In this document: positions 53,236-63,221 of the stretch, piece by piece | Position numbering within the stretch: position 1 is the stretch's first letter | How the letters are laid out: every line of letters begins with the position of its first letter | DNA from: Buttiauxella gaviniae ATCC 51604 | GTDB taxonomy: Bacteria > Pseudomonadota > Gammaproteobacteria > Enterobacterales > Enterobacteriaceae | NCBI RefSeq assembly: GCF_001654835.1 | Contig: NZ_LXEP01000029.1 | Location: 1 to 64,000 of the forward strand | Length of the DNA stretch: 64,000 nt | Reading direction: 5' to 3' | Notes under the pieces: model-generated | What the model was told of the DNA's origin: nothing | The model's database searches: none | What the model saw: only the letters and a program-made list of their open reading frames with translations | Translations under genes and position numbers: made by a program

Positions 53236-54474
53236 ATGGGCTTGAAGCATTTATTTGAAAAGCTAGAACCGCATTTTACGGAAGGCGGAAAGCTAGAGAA
53301 GTACTACCCGCTCTTTGAAGCGACGGCGACACTGTTCTATACGCCAGGTATCGTTACGCCAGGCGCCTCCCACGTTCGTGATGCTATCGACCTGAAACGC
53401 ATGATGATCCTGGTGTGGTTCGCGGTGTTCCCGGCGATGTTCTGGGGCATGTACAACGTCGGGCTGCAAACCATCCCAGCCCTGAACAAAATGTACGGTG
53501 CTGAACAACTCCAGCAGGTGATTTCATCTGACTGGCATTATGTTATCGCGCAGTGGCTGGGGGTGAACTTTACGCCTGATGCTGGTTGGCTCAGCATGAT
53601 GACGCTTGGGGCAGTTTTCTTCCTGCCAATCTACATCACCGTATTTTTGGTAGGTGGTTTCTGGGAAGTTCTGTTCTCTATCATCCGCAAACATGAAATT
53701 AACGAAGGCTTCTTTGTTACTTCAATTCTGTTTGCGCTGGTGGTGCCACCCACTATGCCTTTGTGGCAAGCCGCGCTCGGTATCAGTTTCGGTGTGGTTA
53801 TCGCTAAAGAGATTTTCGGTGGAACAGGCCGTAACTTCCTCAACCCCGCGCTGGCTGGCCGTGCATTCCTGTTCTTTGCTTATCCTGCGCAAATTTCTGG
53901 TGATTTGGTGTGGACAGCGGCTGACGGTTTCTCTGGCGCAACGCCGCTTTCTCAGTGGTCCCATGGCGGCGGTGAAGCATTAGTCAATGTTGTTTCGGGC
54001 CAACCTGTGACATGGATGGATGCCTTCCTTGGCAACATTCCAGGTTCGATTGGTGAAGTCTCAACGCTGATGATCCTTATCGGTGGGGCGATTATCCTGT
54101 TTGGTCGTGTCGCCTCATGGCGCATCGTGGCGGGTGTTATGATCGGTATGATTGCCACAGCAACGCTGTTTAATTTCATCGGTTCTGCAACCAACCCACT
54201 TTTCGCCATGCCGTGGTATTGGCATCTGGTACTGGGTGGTTTTGCTTTTGGCATGATGTTTATGGCGACCGACCCAGTTTCGGCCTCGTTTACCAACAAA
54301 GGTAAATGGTGGTATGGGGCACTCATCGGCGTGATGTGTGTATTAATTCGAGTTGTAAACCCGGCCTATCCAGAAGGAATGATGCTGGCGATTCTGTTCG
54401 CCAACCTCTTTGCACCGTTGTTCGATTACCTGGTGGTGCAAGCCAATATCAAGCGGAGGAAGTCGCGTGGCTGA
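53236..54474 (+). CDS. nqrB: Na+-NQR subunit B
   Basis: A 412-aa integral membrane subunit with about 10 helices. It carries a covalent FMN on Thr of the flavinylation motif SGAT ([13 protein letters not shown], about residue 236) and binds riboflavin. It forms the main Na+ pathway and quinone site. The 3' end overlaps the nqrC start by 8 bp and supplies its GGAGGA ribosome site. Confidence 0.97.
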   Translation: MGLKHLFEKLEPHFTEGGKLEKYYPLFEATATLFYTPGIVTPGASHVRDAIDLKRMMILVWFAVFPAMFWGMYNVGLQTIPALNKMYGAEQLQQVISSDWHYVIAQWLGVNFTPDAGWLSMMTLGAVFFLPIYITVFLVGGFWEVLFSIIRKHEINEGFFVTSILFALVVPPTMPLWQAALGISFGVVIAKEIFGGTGRNFLNPALAGRAFLFFAYPAQISGDLVWTAADGFSGATPLSQWSHGGGEALVNVVSGQPVTWMDAFLGNIPGSIGEVSTLMILIGGAIILFGRVASWRIVAGVMIGMIATATLFNFIGSATNPLFAMPWYWHLVLGGFAFGMMFMATDPVSASFTNKGKWWYGALIGVMCVLIRVVNPAYPEGMMLAILFANLFAPLFDYLVVQANIKRRKSRG

Positions 54475-55261
54475 AGTAAAAAGTAACGATAGCATTGGCA
54501 GAACACTGCTGGTGGTGCTGGTGCTTTGCCTGGTTTGCTCCGTTGTGGTAGCGGGTTCTGCTGTTGGGCTTAAAGCTCGTCAGCAAGAGCAAAAAGCCCT
54601 CGATAAGCAACGTAACATACTTGATGTTGCTGGCTTAGCCACACCAAAAATGACAGGTGAAGATGTTAAAGCAGTCTTTGAATCACGCATTACACCGCGT
54701 TTGTTGGATTTGAAAAGTGGTGAGTTGCTGAATAAAGACTCGTCTAAATTCGACCAGGCGGCAGCATTGCGTGACCCTAATCAGAGCAAGGCACTCACAT
54801 CTGACGAAGATCGTGCCGGGATAAAAAATCGCAGCAATATTGTTGAGATTTACCTGGTTCGGGATGAGCAAAACAAAATCCAGGAAGTTGTCTTGCCTGT
54901 GTATGGCAAAGGTCTGTGGTCGATGATGTATGCCTTTGTTTCTCTGCAAACCGATGGCCGTACGGTAAAAGGAATCACTTACTACGACCAGGGTGAAACC
55001 CCGGGCCTGGGCGGTGAGGTTGAAAACCCGAACTGGCGTGCGCAGTGGATTGGTAAGAAACTGCTTGATGATAATGGCAAGCCTGCAATTCGTGTTGTGA
55101 AAGGCGGTGCGCGTCAGGGGGATGAGTACGGGGTAGATGGTTTATCCGGTGCCACGCTCACAGCAAACGGTGTACAACACACTTTTGATTTCTGGATGGG
55201 TGAACTCGGTTTTGGTCCCTTCCTGAAACAAGTACGTGAAGGAGCGCTCAACAATGGCTGA
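54467..55261 (+). CDS. nqrC: Na+-NQR subunit C
   Basis: A 264-aa subunit with one N-terminal membrane helix (about 13-33) and a periplasmic FMN domain. The second covalent FMN attaches to Thr in [12 protein letters not shown] (about residue 226). GTG start at 54467, chosen for the GGAGGA 6 nt upstream; the longer open frame lies within nqrB. The 3' end overlaps nqrD by 8 bp. Attachment of both FMNs needs the transferase ApbE, not encoded nearby. Confidence 0.96.
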   Translation: MAEVKSNDSIGRTLLVVLVLCLVCSVVVAGSAVGLKARQQEQKALDKQRNILDVAGLATPKMTGEDVKAVFESRITPRLLDLKSGELLNKDSSKFDQAAALRDPNQSKALTSDEDRAGIKNRSNIVEIYLVRDEQNKIQEVVLPVYGKGLWSMMYAFVSLQTDGRTVKGITYYDQGETPGLGGEVENPNWRAQWIGKKLLDDNGKPAIRVVKGGARQGDEYGVDGLSGATLTANGVQHTFDFWMGELGFGPFLKQVREGALNNG

Positions 55262-55892
55262 TATTTCAGACATGAAAGAGGTCAAACGGGTACTGGTTAG
55301 TCCTCTTGTGGATAACAACCCGATTGCCTTGCAAATACTCGGTGTCTGTTCGGCGCTGGCTGTAACAACGAAGCTGGAAACAGCATTCGTAATGACCATT
55401 GCGGTAACGGTGGTGACAGCGTTCTCCAGCATGTTCATCTCGATGATCCGTAACCTGATCCCAAACAGTGTGCGAATCATCGTACAGATGGCGATCATTG
55501 CTTCATTAGTTATCGTCGTAGATCAGATTCTGCGTGCTTATGCTTACGAAATTTCCAAGCAGTTATCTGTATTCGTCGGCCTGATCATCACCAACTGCAT
55601 TGTGATGGGGCGTGCCGAAGCCTACGCCATGAAGTCGCCACCGCTGGCAAGCTTCATGGATGGTATCGGAAACGGCCTGGGTTATGGCGTGATACTGCTG
55701 CTGGTTGGTTTTCTACGTGAGCTGATAGGTAGCGGCAAACTGTTTGGTATCACGGTGCTTGAAACGGTTCAGAACGGCGGCTGGTATCAGCCAAACGGGA
55801 TGTTCCTGCTGGCGCCAAGTGCGTTCTTCATTATCGGCCTGTTGATTTGGGCCCTGCGTACGCTGAAGCCTGCGCAGCAGGAAAAGGACTAA
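55254..55892 (+). CDS. nqrD: Na+-NQR subunit D
   Basis: A 212-aa membrane subunit with six helices, homologous to NqrE and inverted relative to it. The conserved Cys in [16 protein letters not shown] and in [15 protein letters not shown] belong to the intramembrane [2Fe-2S] centre shared with NqrE. ATG at 55254 with AAGGAG upstream inside nqrC. Confidence 0.96.
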   Translation: MADISDMKEVKRVLVSPLVDNNPIALQILGVCSALAVTTKLETAFVMTIAVTVVTAFSSMFISMIRNLIPNSVRIIVQMAIIASLVIVVDQILRAYAYEISKQLSVFVGLIITNCIVMGRAEAYAMKSPPLASFMDGIGNGLGYGVILLLVGFLRELIGSGKLFGITVLETVQNGGWYQPNGMFLLAPSAFFIIGLLIWALRTLKPAQQEKD

Positions 55893-55898
55893 CTGACT

Positions 55899-56495
55899 AT
55901 GGAACATATGATTAGTCTGTTTGTGCGGGCCGTGTTTATTGAAAACATGGCGCTCGCGTTCTTCCTTGGCATGTGTACCTTCCTGGCGGTTTCCAAGAAG
56001 GTTTCCACGGCATTTGGTTTGGGTGTGGCGGTTACCGTTGTTTTAGGGATTGCTGTTCCGGCGAATAACTTGGTTTATAACCTTGTGCTTCGCGACGGTG
56101 CATTGGTTGAAGGTGTTGACCTCAGCTTCCTGAATTTCATTACCTTCATTGGTGTGATTGCAGCGCTGGTGCAAATCCTTGAAATGATCCTCGATCGTTT
56201 CTTCCCGGCACTCTATAACGCGCTGGGTATCTTCCTGCCGCTTATCACCGTTAACTGTGCCATTTTCGGTGGCGTATCGTTTATGGTGCAGCGTGATTAC
56301 AGCTTCGGCGAATCCATCGTTTATGGCGTGGGTTCCGGTGTGGGCTGGATGCTGGCTATCGTCGCGATGGCTGGTATTCGCGAGAAGATGAAATATGCCA
56401 ATGTGCCCGCAGGATTGCGTGGCTTAGGAATCACCTTTATCACCACTGGATTGATGGCACTGGGTTTCATGTCATTCTCCGGTGTGCAGCTATAA
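55899..56495 (+). CDS. nqrE: Na+-NQR subunit E
   Basis: A 198-aa membrane subunit with six helices. [14 protein letters not shown] and [15 protein letters not shown] carry the two Cys that complete the intramembrane iron-sulfur centre with NqrD. It starts 6 bp after nqrD. The family is related to RnfA. Confidence 0.97.
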   Translation: MEHMISLFVRAVFIENMALAFFLGMCTFLAVSKKVSTAFGLGVAVTVVLGIAVPANNLVYNLVLRDGALVEGVDLSFLNFITFIGVIAALVQILEMILDRFFPALYNALGIFLPLITVNCAIFGGVSFMVQRDYSFGESIVYGVGSGVGWMLAIVAMAGIREKMKYANVPAGLRGLGITFITTGLMALGFMSFSGVQL

Positions 56496-56507
56496 GGGCG
56501 GAAAGGT

Positions 56508-57731
56508 ATGGAAATTATTCTTGGCGTGGTGATGTTCACGCTTATTGTTTTGGCCCTGGCGCTGATGATTCTGTTTGCCAAGTCAAAGCTTGTTAACTCC
56601 GGCGATGTGCTGATCGAGATTAACAACGAAGCAGACAAGCAGTTCCATGCTCCGGCGGGTGACAAACTGCTCAACACACTGTCAAACCAAGGGATATTCA
56701 TCTCCTCGGCTTGCGGTGGTGGTGGTTCTTGCGGGCAATGTCGTGTAACCGTTAAAGAAGGTGGGGGGGATATTCTGCCTACCGAACTTTCGCATATCAC
56801 CAAACGTGAAGCGAAAGAGGGCTGCCGTCTTGCCTGTCAGGTTGCCGTTAAGCAGGACATGAAAATTGAGCTGCCGGAAGAGATCTTCGGTGTTAAAAAA
56901 TGGGAATGCGAAGTTATCTCCAACGATAACAAAGCGACGTTCATCAAAGAACTCAAGTTACGTATTCCTGATGGTGACGTGGTGCCGTTCCGTGCGGGTG
57001 GTTACATCCAGATTGAAAGCCCACCTCACGAAGTTAACTACCAGGACTTCGATGTTCCGCAGGAATACCGTGGTGACTGGGATAAATTTAACCTGTTCCG
57101 TTTCAAATCTGTGGTGAAAGAACCCTGTGTTCGCGCCTATTCCATGGCGAACTACCCGGATGAGAAAGGCATTATCATGCTGAACGTGCGTATCGCTATG
57201 CCGCCGCCAAATGTGCCAGATGCACCTCCTGGGATTATGTCCTCCTATATCTGGTCGCTGAAAGCAGGCGATAAAGTGACAATTTCTGGGCCGTTTGGTG
57301 AATTCTTTGCCAAAGATACGGATGCAGAAATGGTGTTTATCGGCGGTGGTGCCGGTATGGCGCCAATGCGTTCGCACATTTTTGATCAGCTTAAACGCCT
57401 GCATAGCACGCGCAAAATCAGCTTCTGGTACGGTGCGCGTTCGTTGCGTGAAATGTTCTACGAAGAAGAGTTTGAAAAACTGGCACAAGAAAACCCGAAC
57501 TTTAACTTCAATGTGGCGCTTTCTGATCCGCAGCCTGAAGATAACTGGACGGGTTACACCGGTTTCATCCATAACGTATTGCTGGAAAACTATCTTCGCA
57601 GCCACCCGGCCCCAGAAGATTGTGAATTCTATATGTGTGGGCCGCCGATGATGAACGCCGCGGTGATTAAAATGCTCAAAGACCTGGGCGTAGAGGATGA
57701 CAACATCATGCTCGACGACTTTGGCGGCTGA
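56508..57731 (+). CDS. nqrF: Na+-NQR subunit F (NADH dehydrogenase)
   Basis: A 407-aa subunit that takes electrons from NADH. One N-terminal helix (about 3-24), a plant-type [2Fe-2S] ferredoxin domain (Cys69, Cys75, Cys78 and Cys110 in [12 protein letters not shown] and RLACQV), an FAD domain (RAYSMANYP) and an NADH domain ([24 protein letters not shown]). Length and motifs are complete. Followed after 11 bp by nqrM. Confidence 0.97.
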   Translation: MEIILGVVMFTLIVLALALMILFAKSKLVNSGDVLIEINNEADKQFHAPAGDKLLNTLSNQGIFISSACGGGGSCGQCRVTVKEGGGDILPTELSHITKREAKEGCRLACQVAVKQDMKIELPEEIFGVKKWECEVISNDNKATFIKELKLRIPDGDVVPFRAGGYIQIESPPHEVNYQDFDVPQEYRGDWDKFNLFRFKSVVKEPCVRAYSMANYPDEKGIIMLNVRIAMPPPNVPDAPPGIMSSYIWSLKAGDKVTISGPFGEFFAKDTDAEMVFIGGGAGMAPMRSHIFDQLKRLHSTRKISFWYGARSLREMFYEEEFEKLAQENPNFNFNVALSDPQPEDNWTGYTGFIHNVLLENYLRSHPAPEDCEFYMCGPPMMNAAVIKMLKDLGVEDDNIMLDDFGG

Positions 57732-57742
57732 CGGGAGCTATT

Positions 57743-57967
57743 ATGCTGACGGTATTTTTAGCCACCTTCGTTATATTTTTGCTGGTGATATTTGGTATGT
57801 CACTGGGAGTTATCGTGAAGCGCAAAGCGCTTCAGGGTAGCTGTGGCGGCATTGCAGCACTCGGTATGGAGAAGGTTTGCAACTGTCCTGAACCCTGCGA
57901 TGCGCGTAAAAAGCGTATGGCGAAAGCCGAACGACTGGCAAAAATTCAGCAAAACCGCATCATATAA
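57743..57967 (+). CDS. nqrM: Na+-NQR maturation protein NqrM
   Basis: A 74-aa membrane protein (DUF539) with one N-terminal helix (about 3-25) and a Cys-rich tail (Cys34, Cys46, Cys48, Cys52 in GSCGGIAALGM and KVCNCPEPC). NqrM delivers iron for the NqrD/E intramembrane centre. It is directly after nqrF; in Vibrio apbE lies between the two. The operon ends at the terminator that follows. Confidence 0.93.
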   Translation: MLTVFLATFVIFLLVIFGMSLGVIVKRKALQGSCGGIAALGMEKVCNCPEPCDARKKRMAKAERLAKIQQNRII

Positions 57968-57974
57968 GCCTCTT

Positions 57975-58002
57975 AAATCCTCCCGCTTTGTCGGGAGGAT
58001 TT
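57975..58002 (+). terminator. Terminator of the nqr operon
   Basis: Perfect 11-bp stem AAATCCTCCCG / CGGGAGGATTT with a 6-nt loop, followed by CTTTG. Confidence 0.88.
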
Positions 58003-58034
58003 CTTTGATACAGACTTTCCCCCTCTCATAAATT

Positions 58035-58054
58035 GACTGTATACTTATCCAGTG
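58035..58054 (+). promoter_or_regulatory. LexA (SOS) box of dinB
   Basis: GACTGTATACTTATCCAGTG has the CTG-N10-CAG core and closely matches the E. coli dinB SOS box. It lies 22 bp before the dinB start, so dinB is damage-inducible. Confidence 0.9.
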
Positions 58055-58075
58055 AAATTACTGGTGTGAAAAAGT

Positions 58076-59131
58076 ATGCGTAAAATCATTCATGTCGATA
58101 TGGACTGCTTTTTTGCAGCCGTGGAGATGCGCGATAACCCTAACTTGCGGGATATCCCGCTGGCTATTGGCGGCAGCGCGCAGCGACGTGGAGTTATCAG
58201 TACCGCAAATTACCCAGCACGAAAATTTGGTGTGCACAGCGCAATGTCGACTGCGATGGCTCTCAAATTATGTCCACACCTGACGCTTCTGCCCGGGCGT
58301 TTTGACGCGTACAAAGATGCATCAAATCATATTCGTGAGATATTTAGCCGCTACACAAATCTTATTGAACCGCTATCGCTTGATGAGGCTTATCTGGATG
58401 TTACCGATAGCCTGAACTGCCACGGTTCTGCAACGCTCATGGCGCAGGAAATTCGTCAGACGATTTCTGACGAGCTGAATCTCACTGCTTCCGCGGGGAT
58501 AGCTCCGATAAAGTTCCTTGCCAAAATCGCTTCAGATCTGAACAAACCGAACGGGCAATATGTGATAACTCCTGAGCAAATTCCTGCATTTTTGCAAACT
58601 TTACCGCTCGGTAAAATTCCAGGTGTTGGCAAGGTCACTGCCGGGAAGCTAGAAAGTCTGGGGTTACGCACCTGTGCGGATGTGCAGAAAACTGATTTAG
58701 CCTCGTTACTCAAACGTTTTGGGAAATTTGGGCGGGTACTGTGGGAGCGAAGCCAGGGCATTGACGAGCGGGAGATAAACAATGAACGGCAGCGCAAATC
58801 TGTTGGAGTAGAGAAAACATTGGCCGAAGACATTCATGATTGGCAGGAGTGTGAGGATATTATTGAGCAGCTTTATGCTGAACTTGAGCGACGTCTGAAA
58901 AAGGTGAAACCAGATTTATTGATTGCTCGTCAGGGAGTCAAACTCAAGTTTAATGATTTCCAGCAAACCACTCAGGAACATGTCTGGCCGCAATTAAATA
59001 AAGCCGATTTAATCGCAACGGCGAAGAAAACATGGGAAGAGCGTAGGGGAGGGCGAGGCGTAAGACTGGTGGGACTTCATGTCACGTTACTGGACCCGCA
59101 GTTGGAGCGCCAACTGGTTCTGGGATTATAA
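58076..59131 (+). CDS. dinB: DNA polymerase IV (Y-family translesion polymerase)
   Basis: A 351-aa error-prone polymerase. Catalytic carboxylates are in [12 protein letters not shown] (Asp8) and [10 protein letters not shown] (Asp103-Glu104). A helix-hairpin-helix ([17 protein letters not shown]) and a little-finger domain follow. The last six residues QLVLGL are the beta-clamp binding peptide. Same length as E. coli Pol IV. SOS-regulated by the upstream LexA box. Confidence 0.98.
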   Translation: MRKIIHVDMDCFFAAVEMRDNPNLRDIPLAIGGSAQRRGVISTANYPARKFGVHSAMSTAMALKLCPHLTLLPGRFDAYKDASNHIREIFSRYTNLIEPLSLDEAYLDVTDSLNCHGSATLMAQEIRQTISDELNLTASAGIAPIKFLAKIASDLNKPNGQYVITPEQIPAFLQTLPLGKIPGVGKVTAGKLESLGLRTCADVQKTDLASLLKRFGKFGRVLWERSQGIDEREINNERQRKSVGVEKTLAEDIHDWQECEDIIEQLYAELERRLKKVKPDLLIARQGVKLKFNDFQQTTQEHVWPQLNKADLIATAKKTWEERRGGRGVRLVGLHVTLLDPQLERQLVLGL

Positions 59132-59156
59132 AAAACCCTCTCAATGAGAGGGTTTT
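59132..59156. terminator. Bidirectional terminator between dinB and pepD
   Basis: Perfect 11-bp stem AAAACCCTCTC / GAGAGGGTTTT with a 3-nt loop between convergent genes. Confidence 0.9.
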
Positions 59157-59174
59157 GATCTACACGTATTTGGC

Positions 59175-60632
59175 TTACTTAACTGGAATTGCTTTTAGCA
59201 ACTCAGTCAGCAGGATCCAGTATTGGCCAACGCTTGCAATATGAACTTGTTCATCAGGCGAGTGTGGACCTGTAATGGTCGGCCCAATAGAAACCATATC
59301 CATCTCAGGGTAAGGCTTCTTGAACAGACCACATTCCAGACCAGCATGGATAACCATGATGTTTGGCGTCTTGTTGAACAGCTTTTCGTAAGTTTCACGA
59401 ACCAGAGCCATTACCGGGGATTTTGCATCCGGCTGCCAGCCTGGGTAGCTACCTTTTGCAACACTTTTTGCGCCAGCAAGCTGACCCAGTGCGTGAAGCA
59501 TGCCAACCACATAATCTTTGCCGCTATCAATCAACGAACGAATCAGGCAGATGATCTCAGCGCTTTCGTCAGTCATTGTAACCACACCCACGTTCAGTGA
59601 GGTTTCCACTACGCCTTTTACAGCGTCGGAATTGCGGATAACACCGTTCGGCATTGCGTTGAGCAAGTTAATGAAAGCTTCGCGGCTTTTTACTGTCAGC
59701 GCAGATTTGTCTGTGCTGGTCGCTTCAACCAGAACGGTGGTGTTTTTCTCAACGGCACCCAGCTCATTTTGCAGAATTGACAAGAACTGCGCTGCCAATT
59801 GCTTGAGTTGTGCAGCTTTATCGGCAGGTACAGCAAGGATAGCTGAACCTTCACGAGGGATTGCGTTACGCAGCGTACCGCCGTTCAGATCAATCAGACG
59901 AGCATCCAGTTCTGCTGCGTGAGCGAACAGGAAACGCGCCAGCAATTTGTTTGCATTGCCCAGACCTAAATGGATCTCAGCGCCAGAGTGACCACCTTTC
60001 AGACCTTTGATGGTCAGTTTGTAGGTTTCGTAACCTGCTGGAATCGCTTCACGTTGCAGTGGCAGCGTGGCGATAAAATCAATCCCGCCAGCACAACCCA
60101 TATAGATCTCACCTTCTTCTTCAGAATCGGTGTTGATCAGGATATCAGCTTGTAACCAGCCAGCTTGCAGGCCAAAAGCGCCATCCATACCCGCTTCTTC
60201 GGTCATGGTCAGCAGGACTTCTAACGGGCCATGAGACACGGAATCATCAGCCAGCACTGCCAATGCAGACGCCATACCGATACCGTTATCCGCACCCAGC
60301 GTAGTGCCGCGCGCTTTAACCCACTCTCCATCGATATACGGCTGAATCGGGTCTTTGGTGAAATCATGGACAGTGTCGTTATTTTTCTGCGGCACCATAT
60401 CAAGGTGAGCTTGCAGGACGACCGCTTTACGGTTTTCCATACCAGCTGTTGCAGGTTTGCGGATCAGGATATTACCAACCTGGTCGCGCTCAACATGCAG
60501 GCCTTTTTCTTTTGCCCAGGACAGAATATGTTCCGCGAGTTGTTCTTCATGATAAGAAGGGTGCGGAATAGAACAGATTTTGGCAAAAATATCCCACAGC
60601 GGCTGCGGAGATAATTGAGACAATTCAGACAC
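59175..60632 (-). CDS. pepD: Aminoacyl-histidine dipeptidase (peptidase D)
   Basis: A 485-aa cytoplasmic Zn peptidase of the M20 family that cleaves dipeptides including carnosine-type Xaa-His. Metal ligands are in LQAHLDMVPQ, LGADNGIG and TEEAGMDGA; the lid domain spans about 195-390 (GGHSGAEIHLGLGNANK). GTG start at 60632 matches E. coli PepD (SELSQLSPQPLW) with GGAG upstream; the open frame continues 26 codons further. Confidence 0.97.
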   Translation of the reverse strand: MSELSQLSPQPLWDIFAKICSIPHPSYHEEQLAEHILSWAKEKGLHVERDQVGNILIRKPATAGMENRKAVVLQAHLDMVPQKNNDTVHDFTKDPIQPYIDGEWVKARGTTLGADNGIGMASALAVLADDSVSHGPLEVLLTMTEEAGMDGAFGLQAGWLQADILINTDSEEEGEIYMGCAGGIDFIATLPLQREAIPAGYETYKLTIKGLKGGHSGAEIHLGLGNANKLLARFLFAHAAELDARLIDLNGGTLRNAIPREGSAILAVPADKAAQLKQLAAQFLSILQNELGAVEKNTTVLVEATSTDKSALTVKSREAFINLLNAMPNGVIRNSDAVKGVVETSLNVGVVTMTDESAEIICLIRSLIDSGKDYVVGMLHALGQLAGAKSVAKGSYPGWQPDAKSPVMALVRETYEKLFNKTPNIMVIHAGLECGLFKKPYPEMDMVSIGPTITGPHSPDEQVHIASVGQYWILLTELLKAIPVK

Positions 60633-60804
60633 GATAAGTCTCCTTGACATCGACTCTGCTGACAATTTTGGTTCGCAGAGCGCAGGATTGATCTTAATGA
60701 AATACAACACAAGTAAGCATTGTGCGCTGGCCTGAGAATACCACTATAACTAAGGCTGTGACGACCTAAAGCACGTAAAAACGAGGGAGACAGGCCTACA
60801 GTAC

Positions 60805-60833
60805 TGGTTTTTAGTGCGTCAGATCTCTATAAT
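60805..60833 (+). promoter_or_regulatory. Putative promoter of gpt
   Basis: A perfect -10 box TATAAT (60828-60833) with a weak -35 (TGGTTT, 60805-60810) at 17-bp spacing. It leaves a 5' UTR of about 57 nt. Confidence 0.55.
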
Positions 60834-60897
60834 CTCGCGCAACCAAAACCCCTTTGAACATTTTTAAGCCGTTAATAACTGGCTGGGATAATTTCAC

Positions 60898-61356
60898 ATG
60901 AGCGAAAAATACATCGTCACCTGGGACATGTTGCAGATTCACGCGCGTAAGTTGGCAAGCCGTCTGCTTCCTGCTGAACAGTGGAAAGGCATTATTGCTG
61001 TTAGCCGTGGCGGCCTGGTTCCTGGCGCACTGCTAGCACGTGAACTGGGGATTCGTCATGTTGATACCGTATGCATCTCCAGCTATGACCACGACAACCA
61101 GCGTGAGCTGACCGTGCTGAAACGTGCTGAAGGTGATGGTGAAGGCTTCATCGTTATCGATGACCTGGTTGACACTGGCGGTACCGCTGTTGCTATCCGC
61201 GAAATGTATCCAAAAGCGCATTTCGTCACTATCTTCGCCAAGCCTGCTGGCCAGCCTTTGGTTGATGATTACGTTATCGATATCCCGCAAGATACCTGGA
61301 TTGAACAGCCGTGGGATATGGGCGTGGTGTTCGTGCCACCTTTAGCTGGTCGTTAA
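60898..61356 (+). CDS. gpt: Xanthine-guanine phosphoribosyltransferase
   Basis: A 152-aa purine salvage enzyme converting guanine, xanthine and hypoxanthine with PRPP to nucleotides. The PRPP-binding loop is [17 protein letters not shown] (about residues 83-99) and SRGGLVPG forms the other phosphate loop. Same length as E. coli Gpt. Its role in guanine/xanthine salvage competes with the purine catabolism encoded earlier in the window. Confidence 0.98.
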   Translation: MSEKYIVTWDMLQIHARKLASRLLPAEQWKGIIAVSRGGLVPGALLARELGIRHVDTVCISSYDHDNQRELTVLKRAEGDGEGFIVIDDLVDTGGTAVAIREMYPKAHFVTIFAKPAGQPLVDDYVIDIPQDTWIEQPWDMGVVFVPPLAGR

Positions 61357-61380
61357 TAGCCTGAGAATTTGCACTGATTT

Positions 61381-61403
61381 ACGCCCGGCATAGCCGGGCG
61401 TTT
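61381..61403 (+). terminator. Terminator of gpt
   Basis: 9-bp stem ACGCCCGGC / GCCGGGCGT with a 3-nt loop and a short T run. Confidence 0.85.
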
Positions 61404-61468
61404 GTGTTATTTGGGTGCTGACAGAGTACAATAGCCTCATTCCTGACGTTTGTATGGAGGCAGAAACG

Positions 61469-62716
61469 ATGTCACAGGCCAATCTTAGCGAAACCCTGTT
61501 TAAACCAAGATTTAAGCACCCCGAAACATCGACTCTGGTTCGGCGCGCTAAGCATCAAGCGGCCCCCGTTATCCAGTCTGCTCTGGACGGTGCAACAGCC
61601 CCTCAGTGGTATCGTATGATCAACCGACTGCTCTGGGTTTGGCGCGGTGTCGATCCTCTTGAAATCCTCGAAGTACAGTCGCGAATTGCCATTTGCCAGG
61701 CCGAACGTACCAATGATGAGTTATTTGATACGGTCATTGGCTATCGTGGTGGGAACTGGATCTATGAATGGTCAAAACAAGCAATGCAATGGCAACAGCG
61801 AGCTAACCAGGAAACAGACAAGGTGCTTAGCGGCAAGTATTGGTTACAGGCCGCTAATCTTTATAGCATTGCAGCCTACCCGCATCTGAAAGGTGATCAA
61901 CTTGCAGAACAGGCACAAGTTCTGGCAAATCGCGCGTATGAAGAAGCTGCTCCACGTCTTTCTGGAGGCTTGCGCGAACTTGAATTCCCAATTCCTGGTG
62001 GCGGAACAATAACCGGATTCTTACACCTTCCAAAAGAAGGGCAGGGGCCATTCCCGACTGTGTTAATTTGCGGTGGCCTTGACGCTTTGCAAAGCGATTA
62101 TTACAACTTGTTTGATAAATATTTTGCACCTGAAGGTATGGCGATGTTGACCATCGATATGCCATCGGTTGGCTTCTCTTCAAAATGGAAACTGACTCAG
62201 GATTCCAGTCTTTTACACCAGCACGTTCTGAAGGCGTTGCCGAATATTCCGTGGGTCGATCACACTCGTGTAGCGGCGTTTGGTTTCCGTTTCGGCGCGA
62301 ACGTCGCAGTGCGCTTAGGCTATATCGAAGCACCACGTTTGAAAGCTGTGGCATGCCTTGGGCCTGTTGTTCATAGCTTACTGAGCGATGCATCACGTCA
62401 GGCACAGGTACCGGAGATGTATATTGATGTACTAGCGAGTCGCCTTGGGATGAATGATGCATCAGATAGCGCCTTGCGTGTGGAGTTGAATCGCTATTCA
62501 TTAAAAACTCAGGGACTGCTAGGGCGCCATTGCCCAACGCCAATGTTATCTGGTTATTGGGCAAACGATCCGTTCAGCCCGGAAGAAGACTCTCGTTTAA
62601 TCACTTCGTCATCTGCGGATGGTAAGTTGCTAGCGATCCCGTTTAACCCGGTGTATCGCAACTTTGACAAAGCGCTGAAAGAAATTACCGGATGGATCAA
62701 GCAGAGATTACGTTAA
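61469..62716 (+). CDS. frsA: Esterase FrsA (fermentation-respiration switch protein)
   Basis: A 415-aa alpha/beta-hydrolase-fold protein. The N-terminal helical part (1-165) precedes the hydrolase core ([49 protein letters not shown]). The nucleophile elbow reads GFRFG, with Phe/Arg in place of the usual Ser, as in other FrsA proteins, so classic serine hydrolysis is doubtful. It binds EIIA-Glc in E. coli. ATG at 61469 follows GGAGG; the longer open frame is ignored. Confidence 0.95.
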   Translation: MSQANLSETLFKPRFKHPETSTLVRRAKHQAAPVIQSALDGATAPQWYRMINRLLWVWRGVDPLEILEVQSRIAICQAERTNDELFDTVIGYRGGNWIYEWSKQAMQWQQRANQETDKVLSGKYWLQAANLYSIAAYPHLKGDQLAEQAQVLANRAYEEAAPRLSGGLRELEFPIPGGGTITGFLHLPKEGQGPFPTVLICGGLDALQSDYYNLFDKYFAPEGMAMLTIDMPSVGFSSKWKLTQDSSLLHQHVLKALPNIPWVDHTRVAAFGFRFGANVAVRLGYIEAPRLKAVACLGPVVHSLLSDASRQAQVPEMYIDVLASRLGMNDASDSALRVELNRYSLKTQGLLGRHCPTPMLSGYWANDPFSPEEDSRLITSSSADGKLLAIPFNPVYRNFDKALKEITGWIKQRLR

Positions 62717-62773
62717 TGATTTGCTAAATTTCATTGGTTTGGTAAAACAGTTGCTTCACAACAGGAGATCGCA

Positions 62774-63175
62774 ATGACGTTACCGAGTGGACACCCGAAA
62801 AGTAGATTGATTAAAAAATTCGCCTCGCTTGGCCCATATATCCGGGAAGAGCAATGTGAAGATAACCGTTTCTTCTTCGATTGCCTGGCTGTGTGCGTTA
62901 ATGTGAAGCCTGCACCAGAAAAACGTGAATTCTGGGGCTGGTGGATGGAACTGGAAGCGCAGGAAAAGCAATTTACCTATACATACCATTTTGGTCTGTT
63001 CGACAAAGATGGTAAGTGGACTGCAACAGCAGCAAAAGACAAAGAAGTAGATGAAAGACTTGAGCAAACACTGCGTGGTTTCCATGAGCGTCTGCGCGAG
63101 TTATTAAGCACTCTGGGTCTGGATTTGGTGCCCGCAGAAAACTTTGCAGAAAAACCAGTAAAGCTTTCGGCCTGA
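62774..63175 (+). CDS. crl: Sigma factor-binding protein Crl
   Basis: A 133-aa cytoplasmic protein that binds sigma S and promotes its holoenzyme formation, thereby raising curli and stationary-phase gene expression. Conserved stretches are [33 protein letters not shown] and FWGWWMELE. Same length as E. coli Crl. ATG with AGGAG upstream. Convergent with phoE across a terminator. Confidence 0.97.
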   Translation: MTLPSGHPKSRLIKKFASLGPYIREEQCEDNRFFFDCLAVCVNVKPAPEKREFWGWWMELEAQEKQFTYTYHFGLFDKDGKWTATAAKDKEVDERLEQTLRGFHERLRELLSTLGLDLVPAENFAEKPVKLSA

Positions 63176-63179
63176 AATA

Positions 63180-63213
63180 AAAAACCCCCACCCATGATGG
63201 ATGGGGGTTTTCT
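63180..63213. terminator. Bidirectional terminator between crl and phoE
   Basis: AAAACCCCCA-CCCAT / ATGG-TGGGGGTTTT stem with one mismatch and long A/T runs at both ends. Confidence 0.88.
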
Positions 63214-63221
63214 TTTTCTAT

